64,000 bases of DNA. Origin: Bacillus sp. V3B (GTDB lineage: Bacteria > Bacillota > Bacilli > Bacillales > Cytobacillaceae). The notes under the pieces are model-generated. The model did not search any database and was not told the DNA's origin. It worked only from the letters and a program-made list of their open reading frames with translations. The stretch's first letter is position 1. The number at the start of each line of letters is the position of its first letter. The DNA lies in the NCBI RefSeq assembly GCF_024494465.1, contig NZ_JAETXM010000005.1, positions 146,946 through 210,945 of the forward strand, in the 5' to 3' direction. The position numbers and the translations under genes were made by a program. Positions 47,138-55,689 of this stretch are shown here, piece by piece.

Positions 47138-47539
47138 ATGACAAATAGTAAGCTTCATCCATCAATTGAGAAATTTAAATTATTTGTGAAAAGTAACCCA
47201 AAAATTTTGGAAGAAGCTAGAAGCGGACGGACCACACTGCAAGAACTTTATGAGGACTGGTACTTGTTAGGTGAAGATGATACGAGGTGGGATGACTTTC
47301 GTTCTGAGAAAAAGGATGAGGTTCATACAAGCGAATCAAAAACAGATTGGTTTTCAAATATTTTAGGAACCATGAAAAAAATGGATCCAGAGCAAATGCA
47401 AAGTTATATTGGTCATTTAAGCCAAGCGCTGGGAGCAGTCCAAGGAGTGCTTACGCAGTTTCAGAACGGAGCTGCCAAGAACTCTTCGAATTCTCCTCAC
47501 CCAAAGCCTAATCACCCCTTTTCATTTAGAAAAGATTGA
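47138..47539 (+). CDS. ylbD: YlbD, putative spore coat protein
   Basis: 133 residues: HPSIEKFKLFVKSNPKILEEARSGRTTLQELYEDWYLLGEDD, then a linker and MKKMDPEQMQSYIGHLSQALGAVQGVLTQFQNG, ending in a basic, Pro/Asn-rich tail. It matches the YlbD-like coat protein family. GGTTGAGGTGAA precedes the ATG. ylbE follows after 20 bases and is probably cotranscribed. Confidence 0.87.
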   Translation: MTNSKLHPSIEKFKLFVKSNPKILEEARSGRTTLQELYEDWYLLGEDDTRWDDFRSEKKDEVHTSESKTDWFSNILGTMKKMDPEQMQSYIGHLSQALGAVQGVLTQFQNGAAKNSSNSPHPKPNHPFSFRKD

Positions 47540-47559
47540 GTCGAATAGGGAGAGTGACA

Positions 47560-47799
47560 ATGAGAAAAGATGTATATATGTATTTGGAACAGAATAAGGA
47601 GTTACTAACGTTTCTCCGAGAACAACCAGGATGGTATCGTAAGTTAACGAGAGATCCAAGTCGAATTCAAGCAATGGAAATTGAGGCATTGCATTATTAT
47701 AAAAAGACGATCCCACACCGAGTGGAAAAATTCTCAAATGGACTTCAGATGGCTTCCATGATGATTAGTATGTTTCAAACTATGAATTCTCAGCCTTAA
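47560..47799 (+). CDS. ylbE: YlbE-like protein
   Basis: 79 residues: MRKDVYMYLEQNKELLTFLREQPGWYRKLTRDP and EIEALHYYKKTIPHRVEKFSNGLQMASMM, matching YlbE (79 residues in B. subtilis). Function unknown, seen with ylbD. The ATG at 47560 follows AGGGAGAGTG; a TTG overlapping the ylbD stop region has no signal. Confidence 0.87.
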   Translation: MRKDVYMYLEQNKELLTFLREQPGWYRKLTRDPSRIQAMEIEALHYYKKTIPHRVEKFSNGLQMASMMISMFQTMNSQP

Positions 47800-47832
47800 A
47801 AAGCTTTCTCATCACAGAGAGAGCTTTTTTAT
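47798..47832 (+). terminator. Terminator after ylbE
   Basis: Stem AAAAAGCTTTCTC / GAGAGAGCTTTTTT. Confidence 0.85.
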
Positions 47833-47912
47833 TTTCTATTTTATGTTAAATGATTTACCGAGTAAAAAGACTACAGATAGTAAACAATATGACCAAGTTT
47901 AAACCTAAACAA

Positions 47913-47939
47913 ACATTTGTTTCTTTCCCAAACAAATGT
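47913..47939 (+). promoter_or_regulatory. Perfect hairpin just upstream of the lipoprotein gene
   Basis: ACATTTGTTT / AAACAAATGT, 10 bp perfect with a 7-base loop, ending 2 bases before AGGAG. It could be an operator or could modulate translation. It has no T-run. Confidence 0.5.
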
Positions 47940-47953
47940 AAGGAGTGATTATA

Positions 47954-48355
47954 ATGAAAAAGATGTACTATATAATGCCCCTTTTATTACTCTCCCTATT
48001 GGTGGGCTGTCAAAATGATATACCAGAGCCTGAAACAAAAGATATCTCTTTTCAATTGGATAAAGCTGTACAAGCTTCAGGATATCAGGTTGTTCAAGCT
48101 GATCCATTTTTTGTGAAACATCAAGTAAAGGGGAAAAATGTGTATATTGAATGCATGGTGAAGGACATTTCATTCCGAAATAACGGTGCAAAAATAGTAT
48201 TGTCTATTGATGGAAAGAAAAACAAAGAAATTAAACAAGCTGCTTTTATCGTAAAAGAACTTCAGTCAGGTACACATCAATTAAAGTTGGAACTATTCAA
48301 ACAAAATGAACATTCAGCTAAAGCAATAAAAGAAATTGAAGTAGTTATTCTATAA
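47954..48355 (+). CDS. Small lipoprotein, unknown
   Basis: 133 residues. Signal with lipobox L-V-G-C (MKKMYYIMPLLLLSLLVGC), then one predicted beta-rich domain (VKGKNVYIECMVKDISFRNNGAKIVLSIDGKKNKEIKQAAFIVKEL) reminiscent of an immunoglobulin-like fold. I do not recognise the family. It stands between ylbE and ylbF, where B. subtilis has no gene that I recall. TAAGGAGTG precedes the ATG at 47954. Confidence 0.65.
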   Translation: MKKMYYIMPLLLLSLLVGCQNDIPEPETKDISFQLDKAVQASGYQVVQADPFFVKHQVKGKNVYIECMVKDISFRNNGAKIVLSIDGKKNKEIKQAAFIVKELQSGTHQLKLELFKQNEHSAKAIKEIEVVIL

Positions 48356-48448
48356 TAAAATAACAATTCCTTTTCAGTGAGTATTAAAAATCAGATACTT
48401 CGTTTTGACTCAGTTTTATGTTAAAATATGAAGCGGAGGTGAGCGATT

Positions 48449-48886
48449 ATGCTTGCTACAATGGAAAGTGTGGTAATAGTAGAGAAAGCAGAAGAAATAG
48501 CTAAAATGATACTGCAGTCAGAATTAGCTGATCATTATAATAGATGTTTATATAATGTAAAGAACAATGATGAAACACAGCGGAAAATCCGTGAATTCGT
48601 TAAGATAAAAGAACAATACGAGGACGTACAGCGTTTTGGTAAATACCACCCTGATTATAAAACGATTATGACCAGGGTTAGGCATTTAAAACGAGAAATG
48701 GACCTTGATGAAAATGTGGCTGAACTTCGAAAAGCAGAAAATGATTTGCAAGATTTGTTTGATGAAGTGAGTATGCTGATCGGTCACTCTGTTTCCGAAC
48801 ATATTAAAGTGCCCACTGGCAATCCTTTCTTCGGTAGTCATTCAAGTGGTTGCGGTTCTGGCGGGGGTTGCAGCTGTTCAGCTTAA
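48449..48886 (+). CDS. ricF: RicF (YlbF), Y-complex subunit
   Basis: 145 residues: an all-helical YlbF/YmcA domain (ILQSELADHYNRCLYNVKNND, HPDYKTIMTRVRHLKREMD) and a C-terminal Cys-rich tail with three cysteines (GCGSGGGCSCSA). In B. subtilis RicF with RicA and RicT forms a complex bearing [4Fe-4S] clusters that directs RNase Y cutting and promotes sporulation, competence and biofilm formation. The cysteines of this tail bind one cluster in the family. CGGAGGTGAG precedes the ATG. Confidence 0.9.
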   Translation: MLATMESVVIVEKAEEIAKMILQSELADHYNRCLYNVKNNDETQRKIREFVKIKEQYEDVQRFGKYHPDYKTIMTRVRHLKREMDLDENVAELRKAENDLQDLFDEVSMLIGHSVSEHIKVPTGNPFFGSHSSGCGSGGGCSCSA

Positions 48887-49023
48887 CAGGATTTATATAG
48901 CAGGTAAAAATGGGTTTGCCCTTTTGAGGTAAACTCATTTGTTTTGTCAAGCCTAATATGGATTGAAACTCTGTTCCTTATTATGCTAGACTAGAAATAG
49001 AAATATATGTAAGGGGAAATGTT

Positions 49024-49299
49024 ATGTTAGGTCAACGACAAGGACTGATTGTTTGGTTATATTCACTTAAACAAGCAAAAATGCTTAGAAGGTTTGGCAA
49101 TGTTCATTATGTTTCAAAAAGATTAAAATATGCTGTTTTATATTGTAATCAAGAGGAAATAGAAGAGTTAATGACGAAAATAAAGTCCTATTCCTTTGTT
49201 AAAAAGGTTGAACCCTCTTATAAACCGTTTATTAAAATAGAATTTGAAAATTCGAAGCCAGATAAGGCGAAGGAATATGATTATAAAATGGGTATCTAA
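49024..49299 (+). CDS. ylbG: YlbG (UPF0298)
   Basis: 91 residues: [38 protein letters not shown], then [20 protein letters not shown], matching UPF0298. Function unknown. AAGGGGAAATGTT precedes the ATG. A terminator and then an antisense-strand RNA gene follow. Confidence 0.88.
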   Translation: MLGQRQGLIVWLYSLKQAKMLRRFGNVHYVSKRLKYAVLYCNQEEIEELMTKIKSYSFVKKVEPSYKPFIKIEFENSKPDKAKEYDYKMGI

Positions 49300-49331
49300 A
49301 AGGCTGACTCCTTTTGAGTTAGCTTTTTTCT
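49298..49331 (+). terminator. Terminator after ylbG
   Basis: AAAAGGCTGACTC pairing with GAGTTAGCTTTTTT, with G-T pairs. Confidence 0.75.
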
Positions 49332-49340
49332 ATATAATTG

Positions 49341-49374
49341 AAAAAATAAAAAATCCCTGCAGCAATCTGCAGGG
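49341..49374 (-). terminator. Terminator of the CsfG-like RNA
   Basis: CCCTGCAG / CTGCAGGG (8 bp) with ATTTTTTATTTTTT on the minus strand. Confidence 0.88.
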
Positions 49375-49490
49375 TCCTTCTATATCCAACTTGGATAGAA
49401 GGTAAAGGGAGAGGAGAAACCGGAGGAAGAACTTATGGGGAAACGTAAGTCTTCTCCGCGGTTGGCAACAACATCCTCGAATGATGTTGT
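49345..49490 (-). ncRNA. csfG: CsfG-like sporulation small RNA
   Basis: On the minus strand four hairpins follow in a row: AACAACAT / ATGTTGTT at the 5' end, a long stem with loop GTTTCCCC (GGAGAAGACTTAC / ATAAGTTCTTCC), a stem CCTTCTATCC / GGATATAGAAGG, and CCCTGCAG / CTGCAGGG followed by ATTTTTTATTTTTT. The last is a terminator and a forespore-type promoter lies just before the first. B. subtilis has the sigma-F/sigma-G RNA CsfG in the same ylbG-ylbH gap. It is about 146 bases long. Its function is not known. Confidence 0.72.
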
Positions 49491-49496
49491 TACTTT

Positions 49497-49525
49497 CATT
49501 ATTTCCATATTAAAGTTCCTTATAC
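49497..49525 (-). promoter_or_regulatory. Candidate sigma-F/sigma-G promoter of the CsfG-like RNA
   Basis: Minus strand GTATA (49525-49521), 14 bases, then GGAAATAATG (49506-49497). The -10 fits the sigma-F pattern GGNNANAHTR and includes a sigma-G-like AATAATG. The spacer is one base shorter than usual. Confidence 0.5.
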
Positions 49526-49642
49526 GTTAAAATTGACTCTTTTTTCTTGAAAATGGAATACTTATGATTGGCTACTTTGATTCTGTGTGTTAGGATAGAA
49601 AATAAAAAAAGTTAATGAAAATGGAAATGTTGTGGTGATATA

Positions 49643-50200
49643 ATGAGAGTGGTTTCAGGTAGTTGCAAAGGAAAGGCATTAAAGGCTGTTCCAGGTAATT
49701 CAACTCGGCCAACGACTGATAAGGTAAAAGAAGCTATATTCAATATGATTGGTCCCTATTTTGATGGAGGGATAGGTCTTGATTTATTTGCTGGAAGCGG
49801 TGGACTTGGCATAGAAGCATTAAGTAGAGGATTAGAAAAAGTCATTTTTGTCGATCGGGATGGAAAAGCAATCCAAACGATCTATGAAAATATTCATAAA
49901 TGTGAATTTGATCATCAGGTTGAAGTGTATCGTAATGATGCAGAGAGGGCTATTAAAGCGGTTACAAAGAGAGAACTCGTGTTTAATAATATTTTTTTGG
50001 ATCCTCCTTATAAAAAGCAACAGTTAGAAAAGCTTTTGAAAATGCTAGATGAACACAAACTTTTAAGTGAAAATGGTACTGTCGTTTGTGAGCATGGATC
50101 TGAAATTACTCTACCTGAAATTGTTGGAAATTTCGTAAAAACTAAATATGAGAAATATGGAATCATTGCTGTTTCTATTTATACATATGGGGAAAAATAG
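49643..50200 (+). CDS. rsmD: 16S rRNA (guanine966-N2)-methyltransferase
   Basis: 185 residues, YlbH. An N-terminal MRVVSGSCKGKALKAVPG leads into the SAM-binding GLDLFAGSGGLGIEALSRG (about 40-58) and the catalytic FLDPPYKK (near 118), the N6/N2 methyltransferase signature. It methylates G966 of 16S rRNA during 30S assembly. The GTGGTGATATA region precedes the ATG, a weak site. coaD follows after 9 bases, as in B. subtilis. Confidence 0.94.
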   Translation: MRVVSGSCKGKALKAVPGNSTRPTTDKVKEAIFNMIGPYFDGGIGLDLFAGSGGLGIEALSRGLEKVIFVDRDGKAIQTIYENIHKCEFDHQVEVYRNDAERAIKAVTKRELVFNNIFLDPPYKKQQLEKLLKMLDEHKLLSENGTVVCEHGSEITLPEIVGNFVKTKYEKYGIIAVSIYTYGEK

Positions 50201-50692
<492 letters not shown>

Positions 50693-50745
50693 AGAAAAGA
50701 CGAGTGTTTGTCGAAGGCGTTGAAAAGGTCCATTTTAAAGAGAGA

Positions 50746-50790
50746 AAGAAGTTGATTAACTACTACATGTAAATAATCAACTTCTTTATT
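50746..50790 (+). terminator. Terminator after coaD
   Basis: Stem AAAGAAGTTGATTA / TAATCAACTTCTTT with TATTTAG tail. Confidence 0.8.
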
Positions 50791-50912
50791 TAGTGTATAC
50801 GGATGAGAGTCCCTTTTAATGATTCAAAGTGAACACTTTTCAGTATTTTCATTCTTGTCTGCTCTCTTTTTAGCTGAATTGTCATTGAAAACAGCAATAA
50901 TGGTGTTAGTAG

Positions 50913-51152
50913 TTAGTTTTTGAGCCAACTTCTTAACAATAAAAATAAACATACACCAGAAATATAGTAACTGATAAAAAAAAGGATAGCTAATTTGATC
51001 GAATGGTGTGCTGTTGTAGTGAAAAAAGTTAAAAAAAATGCCCAAAATATTAGATCTATTAAAATAAAATATCCTGAATTTAATGTATGCTGAACGATAT
51101 TTAAATCGGTTTGCAATTCTTCATCTGCAGCTCGTTTATACATAAATCTCAT
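50913..51152 (-). CDS. Small membrane protein, unknown
   Basis: 79 residues with two hydrophobic helices (about 28-48 and 53-73), starting MRFMYKRAADEELQTDLNIV. AAAAAGGGTGAACAGC precedes the ATG. It ends in LLLRSWLKN, but another frame stays open behind it with a hydrophilic tail (KKLAQKLTTNTIIAVF ... NENTEK) to about 50824, so a frameshift may have cut the protein. No family recognised. It is the first gene past the synteny break. Confidence 0.45.
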   Translation of the reverse strand: MRFMYKRAADEELQTDLNIVQHTLNSGYFILIDLIFWAFFLTFFTTTAHHSIKLAILFFISYYISGVCLFLLLRSWLKN

Positions 51153-51539
51153 GCTGTTCACCCTTTTTAACATAATAATCATCTATTATTGTTGCTTATA
51201 GTTAAATGCGAGAAAATTCAGAAAGGGAAGTTTTCAATTCATAGTTATCACTGTATTCAACTATATGTATGGATTTACTAAACGGTGAATAAAGTAAATA
51301 GAAATTTAATAAAACTGAAACCTTTCCTACCAATTCAGCGTAATCATACTAATTGGAAAGAAGCTATGTTATGATGAAAAGGAATAACTATTTAAAAAGA
51401 AGTTTTAATAAATGGAAATGAGGTTTTCTTGAATATCCCTTCTTTAGTGCAGAAAAAAGTACTAGAAGTTCCCCTCGTTTCTACATTTTTATCACCCTTT
51501 TTGAATATAATCTTTCGCTGTTAAAGGGAAGTGACAAAC
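51153..51539. other. Intergenic gap before the Ter module
   Basis: 387 bases between divergent genes. It holds the ECF-type promoter at 51316-51342 and no ORF I can support. Confidence 0.4.
51316..51342 (+). promoter_or_regulatory. Candidate ECF-sigma (SigW/SigM-type) promoter
   Basis: TGAAACCTTT (TGAAAC at 51316-51321), 17-base spacer, CGTA (51339-51342). This is the SigW/SigM pattern. The homologous yce genes of B. subtilis are under ECF sigma factors and sigma-B. Confidence 0.6.
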
Positions 51540-53183
51540 TTGAAACAAACGACTCAGCAAATGACTCTTCATATTTTGCCATTGTCTTTTGAAAATTGGC
51601 AGTCAACGTTAAATAAGCCTATATCCGAACGTCCCCAATATGTTATTGATCAGGGAATCGTACATATCGGACAAGTAGTAGCTCGATTTCTTGGTATCTC
51701 TTTAGATGAGGACGAATATTATAATCAGCTATATGATTTCGTTCATCAGGAAATTCCCGGAATTGAATTGATCAGCCATGATTTTTTAGATAAAACAATT
51801 CATAACCAGCAATTTCAATCAATACAAAAGGTGTTAAACATAAACCGTGAACAAAATCTATCCATTAATCGTTTTACTGCTTTTCTGGATGGTGAACAGC
51901 TTCTTTTAAAGTCATCTGTTCCAGCTATTCATCGTAAAATAAGAGAAGCCATGGTTGCTACGTTACAGATTTTTTCAAAAATGGAAACAAAAGGATTAAA
52001 AAGTAACGAGTTACAGAGAGTTTTAGTGGATTTGATTAAATGGTCGTTTAATCATTTGTCTGAAATGCTTGAGAGGTCAAGTACAGATACGAATATGCCA
52101 AAGTTTCTTTGGTATGGAAATACGAAAAAAAGCCATCAATATTTTTTGTATTATTTAATCCAGCTAGGCTGTGATGTTTTAATGTTTAATCCCAGTGGCC
52201 AAGATCCACTTTCTGGTATGGACGCTGAGCAAAAACTAACCTTTGTTCATAAATTTCCAGAAACTCGAGATTCTGAACCTTTTCCGACTGAAAAGAGAAG
52301 TCGGAAAGCAACGGTGGCTTATCGAGCATCGCGGGAAATTGAGTCGATCCTTAATCATGAAGGTTCTGGATTATATAAACCATGGCAGTTAAGGGATTAT
52401 ACGCCTTCTTCTGTTACATTGAAAACAACCTATGATGAATTATTTATTCTTGGTAAAGAGAAAGCCATGATTCGCCCTGGTTTTGAAGTGAAGGATGGAG
52501 TTGTAAGAATTCCATCCATTTTTGCCAAGATTCAAGGAGTTAGTAAAAACCGAAAAGAGTACTGGGAGCGTCTTCACTCACTTACTGAATTGGAGAATAA
52601 CCTATTAATTACACAGTTCCCATTAACACATTCGATCAACAATGACTTTCGCTTTCATTATCGTAATGCACTTTCAAAAAGTGGTGAACTAGATGTAATA
52701 AAAATAATGGAAGCAAATTATTGGAAATATAACCATCTTCCTAAAGGTTTACAGAACGGGATAGCAATGGCGATCAAGAATAGTTGTACACAACCTCGAC
52801 TAAAGCCGATTCATAAAGAAACTGAGGAAGAAGTAAAAGTTTATTTGTTTACACAGGGTATGCAAATTCCATCCGAAATTGTGAGACTTATGCAAAAATT
52901 TGATTATTCACAAGATGTCCCAAAATTAGTTCTTTATAATAATGGTTTGAACGGCACAATAACAAGAACCGATGCGGCATTATTATTACTTTTAAATCAA
53001 TTTGGTATCGATATTATGATCTATAATCCGTCAGGACAGAATGATATTGAAACTTATATAGATGATAAAATTTTTGATACTCATTGGCTAGAGGATCTTG
53101 TTTTTGATCAGGAATATAAAGAGCCATCTCCATTGAAAAAAATATTCTTTAATGGTTTTTTAAAAAATTTGAGAGGGGATTAA
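51540..53183 (+). CDS. yceG: YceG-like protein of the Ter stress module
   Basis: 547 residues matching the bacterial YceG family, which accompanies TelA and TerD in tellurite/stress operons; its biochemical role is unknown, and a link to a biosynthetic module has been proposed. The protein has an internal repeat: PKFLWYGNTKKSHQYFLYYL...CDVLMFNPSGQDP (about 190-230) and PKLVLYNNGLNGTITRTDAA...IDIMIYNPSGQND (about 470-515). The TTG at 51540 is favoured because AAAGGGAAGTG stands ahead of it; GTG at 51531 is too near that site. It is 4 bases from yceH. Confidence 0.8.
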   Translation: MKQTTQQMTLHILPLSFENWQSTLNKPISERPQYVIDQGIVHIGQVVARFLGISLDEDEYYNQLYDFVHQEIPGIELISHDFLDKTIHNQQFQSIQKVLNINREQNLSINRFTAFLDGEQLLLKSSVPAIHRKIREAMVATLQIFSKMETKGLKSNELQRVLVDLIKWSFNHLSEMLERSSTDTNMPKFLWYGNTKKSHQYFLYYLIQLGCDVLMFNPSGQDPLSGMDAEQKLTFVHKFPETRDSEPFPTEKRSRKATVAYRASREIESILNHEGSGLYKPWQLRDYTPSSVTLKTTYDELFILGKEKAMIRPGFEVKDGVVRIPSIFAKIQGVSKNRKEYWERLHSLTELENNLLITQFPLTHSINNDFRFHYRNALSKSGELDVIKIMEANYWKYNHLPKGLQNGIAMAIKNSCTQPRLKPIHKETEEEVKVYLFTQGMQIPSEIVRLMQKFDYSQDVPKLVLYNNGLNGTITRTDAALLLLLNQFGIDIMIYNPSGQNDIETYIDDKIFDTHWLEDLVFDQEYKEPSPLKKIFFNGFLKNLRGD

Positions 53184-53187
53184 TGAA

Positions 53188-54288
53188 ATGACTAATCAGA
53201 TTCAACCAATTGAAACTAGTATAACACCGGTTGATGATAAGCTTTCTGAAACAAAAGTATCGGAACTTAAGCTTGCATTACGAAATGATCCGGAGGTGCA
53301 AACTCTTGCTCATTCAATTGATGAGCGCGATCAAATTCAAATTCTTGAATTCGGAAAAGAACCTGCTGTACAAATTTCACGTTTTTCTGATCAAATCTTA
53401 AGTAATATGAAAACAACAAAGGTTGAGGATTCAGGGGAATTGTTAAAGCAACTTGGTCGAATCATGGATAAGTTTGATAAAAAGGATTTTGAAAAAACCT
53501 CAGGAGGGATTTTTGGAAAGCTTTTTAAGAAAGGTGAAAAAATCGTTGAAAAACTGTTTGGAAAGTATCAAACGATGGGGAATGAAATTGATAAAGTATA
53601 TGTTGAAATTTCCAAATATCAGAGTGAAATGGTCAATTCGACAACGATGCTCGAAGATATGTACGAGCAAAATTATCAATTCTATTTAGAACTTGAAAAG
53701 TATGCTGTTGCCGGACAAATGAAGGCGGATGAGTTAAAGGCCCATCAACTACCCCAATTAGAATCACGTGCTGCGGGAGGAGACCAAATTGCTTCTATGC
53801 AGCTTGATACTTTGCGTAATGCTGTCGAACTGTTAGAGCAAAGAGTGTATGATCTTGAAATGGCAAAGATGGTTTCTTTACAGACTGCACCGCAAATTAG
53901 ACTGCTACAGCGTGGAAATACAAAGCTTATTGGAAAAATAAATTCCGCATTTGTGACCACTATTCCTATTTTTAAAAATGGCCTCATTCAAGCAATGGCG
54001 GCTAAACGCCAAAAACTGGTCGCTGATTCAATGAGTGAACTTGATAGAAGAACAAATGAAATGCTTGTTCGAAATGCACAAAATATATCCCAGCAAAGTG
54101 TTGATATCTCTCGGCTTGCGGGGAGTCCTAGTATCAAGATTGAAACGGTTGAGGAGTCATGGAATATTATTATGAAGGGGATGCAGGAAACCAGATCGAT
54201 TGAAGAAGAGAACAAACGCCTTCGAGAGGAAGGGACAAAACGATTAGAACAACTGCAGGAGAGCTTTCAAAAAGTAAAACATTCCTAA
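53188..54288 (+). CDS. yceH: Toxic anion resistance protein TelA/YceH
   Basis: 366 residues of the TelA (toxic anion resistance) family. Long helices include LGRIMDKFDKKDFEKTSGG, FGKLFKKGEKIVEKLFGKYQ and the family motif PQIRLLQRGNTKLIGKINSAFVTTIPIFKNGL. A coiled coil forms the C-terminus. It is soluble and probably peripheral to the membrane. It is linked with resistance to tellurite, cell-wall antibiotics and phage in various bacteria; mechanism unknown. AGAGGGGATTAATGAA precedes the ATG. Cotranscribed with yceG. Confidence 0.9.
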   Translation: MTNQIQPIETSITPVDDKLSETKVSELKLALRNDPEVQTLAHSIDERDQIQILEFGKEPAVQISRFSDQILSNMKTTKVEDSGELLKQLGRIMDKFDKKDFEKTSGGIFGKLFKKGEKIVEKLFGKYQTMGNEIDKVYVEISKYQSEMVNSTTMLEDMYEQNYQFYLELEKYAVAGQMKADELKAHQLPQLESRAAGGDQIASMQLDTLRNAVELLEQRVYDLEMAKMVSLQTAPQIRLLQRGNTKLIGKINSAFVTTIPIFKNGLIQAMAAKRQKLVADSMSELDRRTNEMLVRNAQNISQQSVDISRLAGSPSIKIETVEESWNIIMKGMQETRSIEEENKRLREEGTKRLEQLQESFQKVKHS

Positions 54289-54491
54289 TAAGAAAATAAT
54301 AATTACCTTCGAAACAAGAGAGGTTTGTTTCCATGTAGTATCTCAAAGAGGATTTCCTTTGTGTTCATTCTAAACAAGCACATGACGAAACCTCATAGAA
54401 AGGCCTTTTTATAGCTTACTGTAAGGATTCATCGAAGTGTGTGACTGTCCACAAAGTTTTTAAATATAAATTAGTTATAGAGGTGATTGAT

Positions 54492-55112
54492 TTGGCTATT
54501 AGTTTGCAAAAAGGTCAACGTGTTGATTTAACGAAAGGGAACCCCGGTTTAAGCAAAATCATGGTCGGTCTTGGTTGGGACCCAGTTGCGAGTGGTAGCG
54601 GCAGCAAAGGTGGTTTCTTAAGCTCACTCTTTGGCGGCGGTAGCTCAGGACCAAATGTTGATTGTGATGCATCTGTTATTCTACTTGATGAAAACGGTAA
54701 GCTTAAACACAATAGTGATGTGATTTATTTTGGGAATTTAAAAAGTAACGATGGTAGCATTCAGCATTCAGGAGATAATTTAACAGGTGAGGGTGCTGGT
54801 GATGATGAGCAAGTACGTATTGACTTAGATCGTATTCCTTCTACGGTTCATAAACTTGTATTTGCTGTAAATATTTATGATTGTGTGAAAAGAAGACAGC
54901 ATTTCGGTATGATCAAGAATGCATTTATTAGAATTGTAAATCCAGCCAACGGGCAGGAGTTAATCCATTATAATTTATCAGATGATTATAGCGGAAAAAC
55001 ATCGTTATTTGTAGGTGAGCTCTACCGTAATGGATCTGATTGGAAATTTGCAGCAGTAGGGAATGGCACGACAGCAGCCAGTCTGAGTGACCTTGTTCGT
55101 TCATATACGTAA
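54492..55112 (+). CDS. terD: TerD-family calcium-binding stress protein
   Basis: 206 residues: MAISLQKGQRVDLTKGNPGLSKIMVGLGWDP, DCDASVILLDENGKL and the acidic calcium loop HSGDNLTGEGAGDDEQVRIDLDRIP, all typical of TerD/YceC-YceE. A Gly/Ser loop with GSGSKGGFLSSLFGGGSSG is inserted after strand 3, as in some Bacillus TerD proteins. The TTG at 54492 is the start, as AGAGGTGATTGA precedes it and the protein then aligns with relatives; the frame runs up to 54441 without a signal. Single TerD, where B. subtilis has three. Confidence 0.88.
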   Translation: MAISLQKGQRVDLTKGNPGLSKIMVGLGWDPVASGSGSKGGFLSSLFGGGSSGPNVDCDASVILLDENGKLKHNSDVIYFGNLKSNDGSIQHSGDNLTGEGAGDDEQVRIDLDRIPSTVHKLVFAVNIYDCVKRRQHFGMIKNAFIRIVNPANGQELIHYNLSDDYSGKTSLFVGELYRNGSDWKFAAVGNGTTAASLSDLVRSYT

Positions 55113-55130
55113 TAAATAGAGAGAATATAA

Positions 55131-55168
55131 GAAAAGAAGGTCTGACAGTAACTGTCAGACCTCTTTTC
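55131..55168 (+). terminator. Terminator after terD
   Basis: Stem GAAAAGAAGGTCTGACAGT / ACTGTCAGACCTCTTTTC. Confidence 0.88.
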
Positions 55169-55263
55169 CATGACTATTTCCAGTGGACTCTTCTTTAGAA
55201 TTTCTCATATCCATTATCCATTTTAAAGTAAAATCTTCTACAAAAATAATTTTAAGAACCATT

Positions 55264-55644
55264 TTAATGATAATCCCCAATATAGATTAGATGAGAGTCG
55301 CATTTGCAATCAGAGGAGCCGAATCCTTTAACCTTGGTAATCCCATTTTCTTTTTTCCTAATATTCTCAGCTAACTCACACTCTCCGAACCTACGATCAT
55401 ATGTTATAATTCTAGTAATTGTTCCATATAGACGAAGATAGTCAAAATGCCAATGAAATTTCTTTTGAATCTTTTTATGTCGTTCAATTCTTTGTTTGAG
55501 GTTTCTTTTGGCACTGCCTACATAAATATATATTCCTTTTGGAAAAGAAAATTCCCCGAGCTTTCCTACTGAAACCACCTGACTATCGTCTAATTTGAGA
55601 TAAATAGTGTAGAGCGTATGTTCAATGTTAATCGATTCCAACAT
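55264..55644 (-). CDS. GIY-YIG nuclease-like protein (DUF123)
   Basis: 126 residues: FPKGIYIYVGSAKRNLKQRIERHKK carries the GIY and Y-V-G motifs with the catalytic-type arginine, followed by FHWHFDYLRLYGTITRI and CELAENI with the glutamate, and a C-terminal GFGSSDCKCDSHLIYIG. This is the DUF123 branch of GIY-YIG, common in archaea and sometimes fused to endonuclease III. Its target is unknown. AGGAGGTTATCAATCT precedes the ATG. It belongs to the accessory stretch between coaD and thyA. Confidence 0.8.
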   Translation of the reverse strand: MLESINIEHTLYTIYLKLDDSQVVSVGKLGEFSFPKGIYIYVGSAKRNLKQRIERHKKIQKKFHWHFDYLRLYGTITRIITYDRRFGECELAENIRKKENGITKVKGFGSSDCKCDSHLIYIGDYH

Positions 55645-55689
55645 AGATTGATAACCTCCTAGATTTGATTATGATAAGGACTGAGGCTA

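Noticed and set aside
50824..51045. Separate 73-codon ORF on the minus strand
   Set aside because: It overlaps the better supported membrane protein frame and its start has no ribosome binding site; only its tail is considered as a possible frameshifted end.
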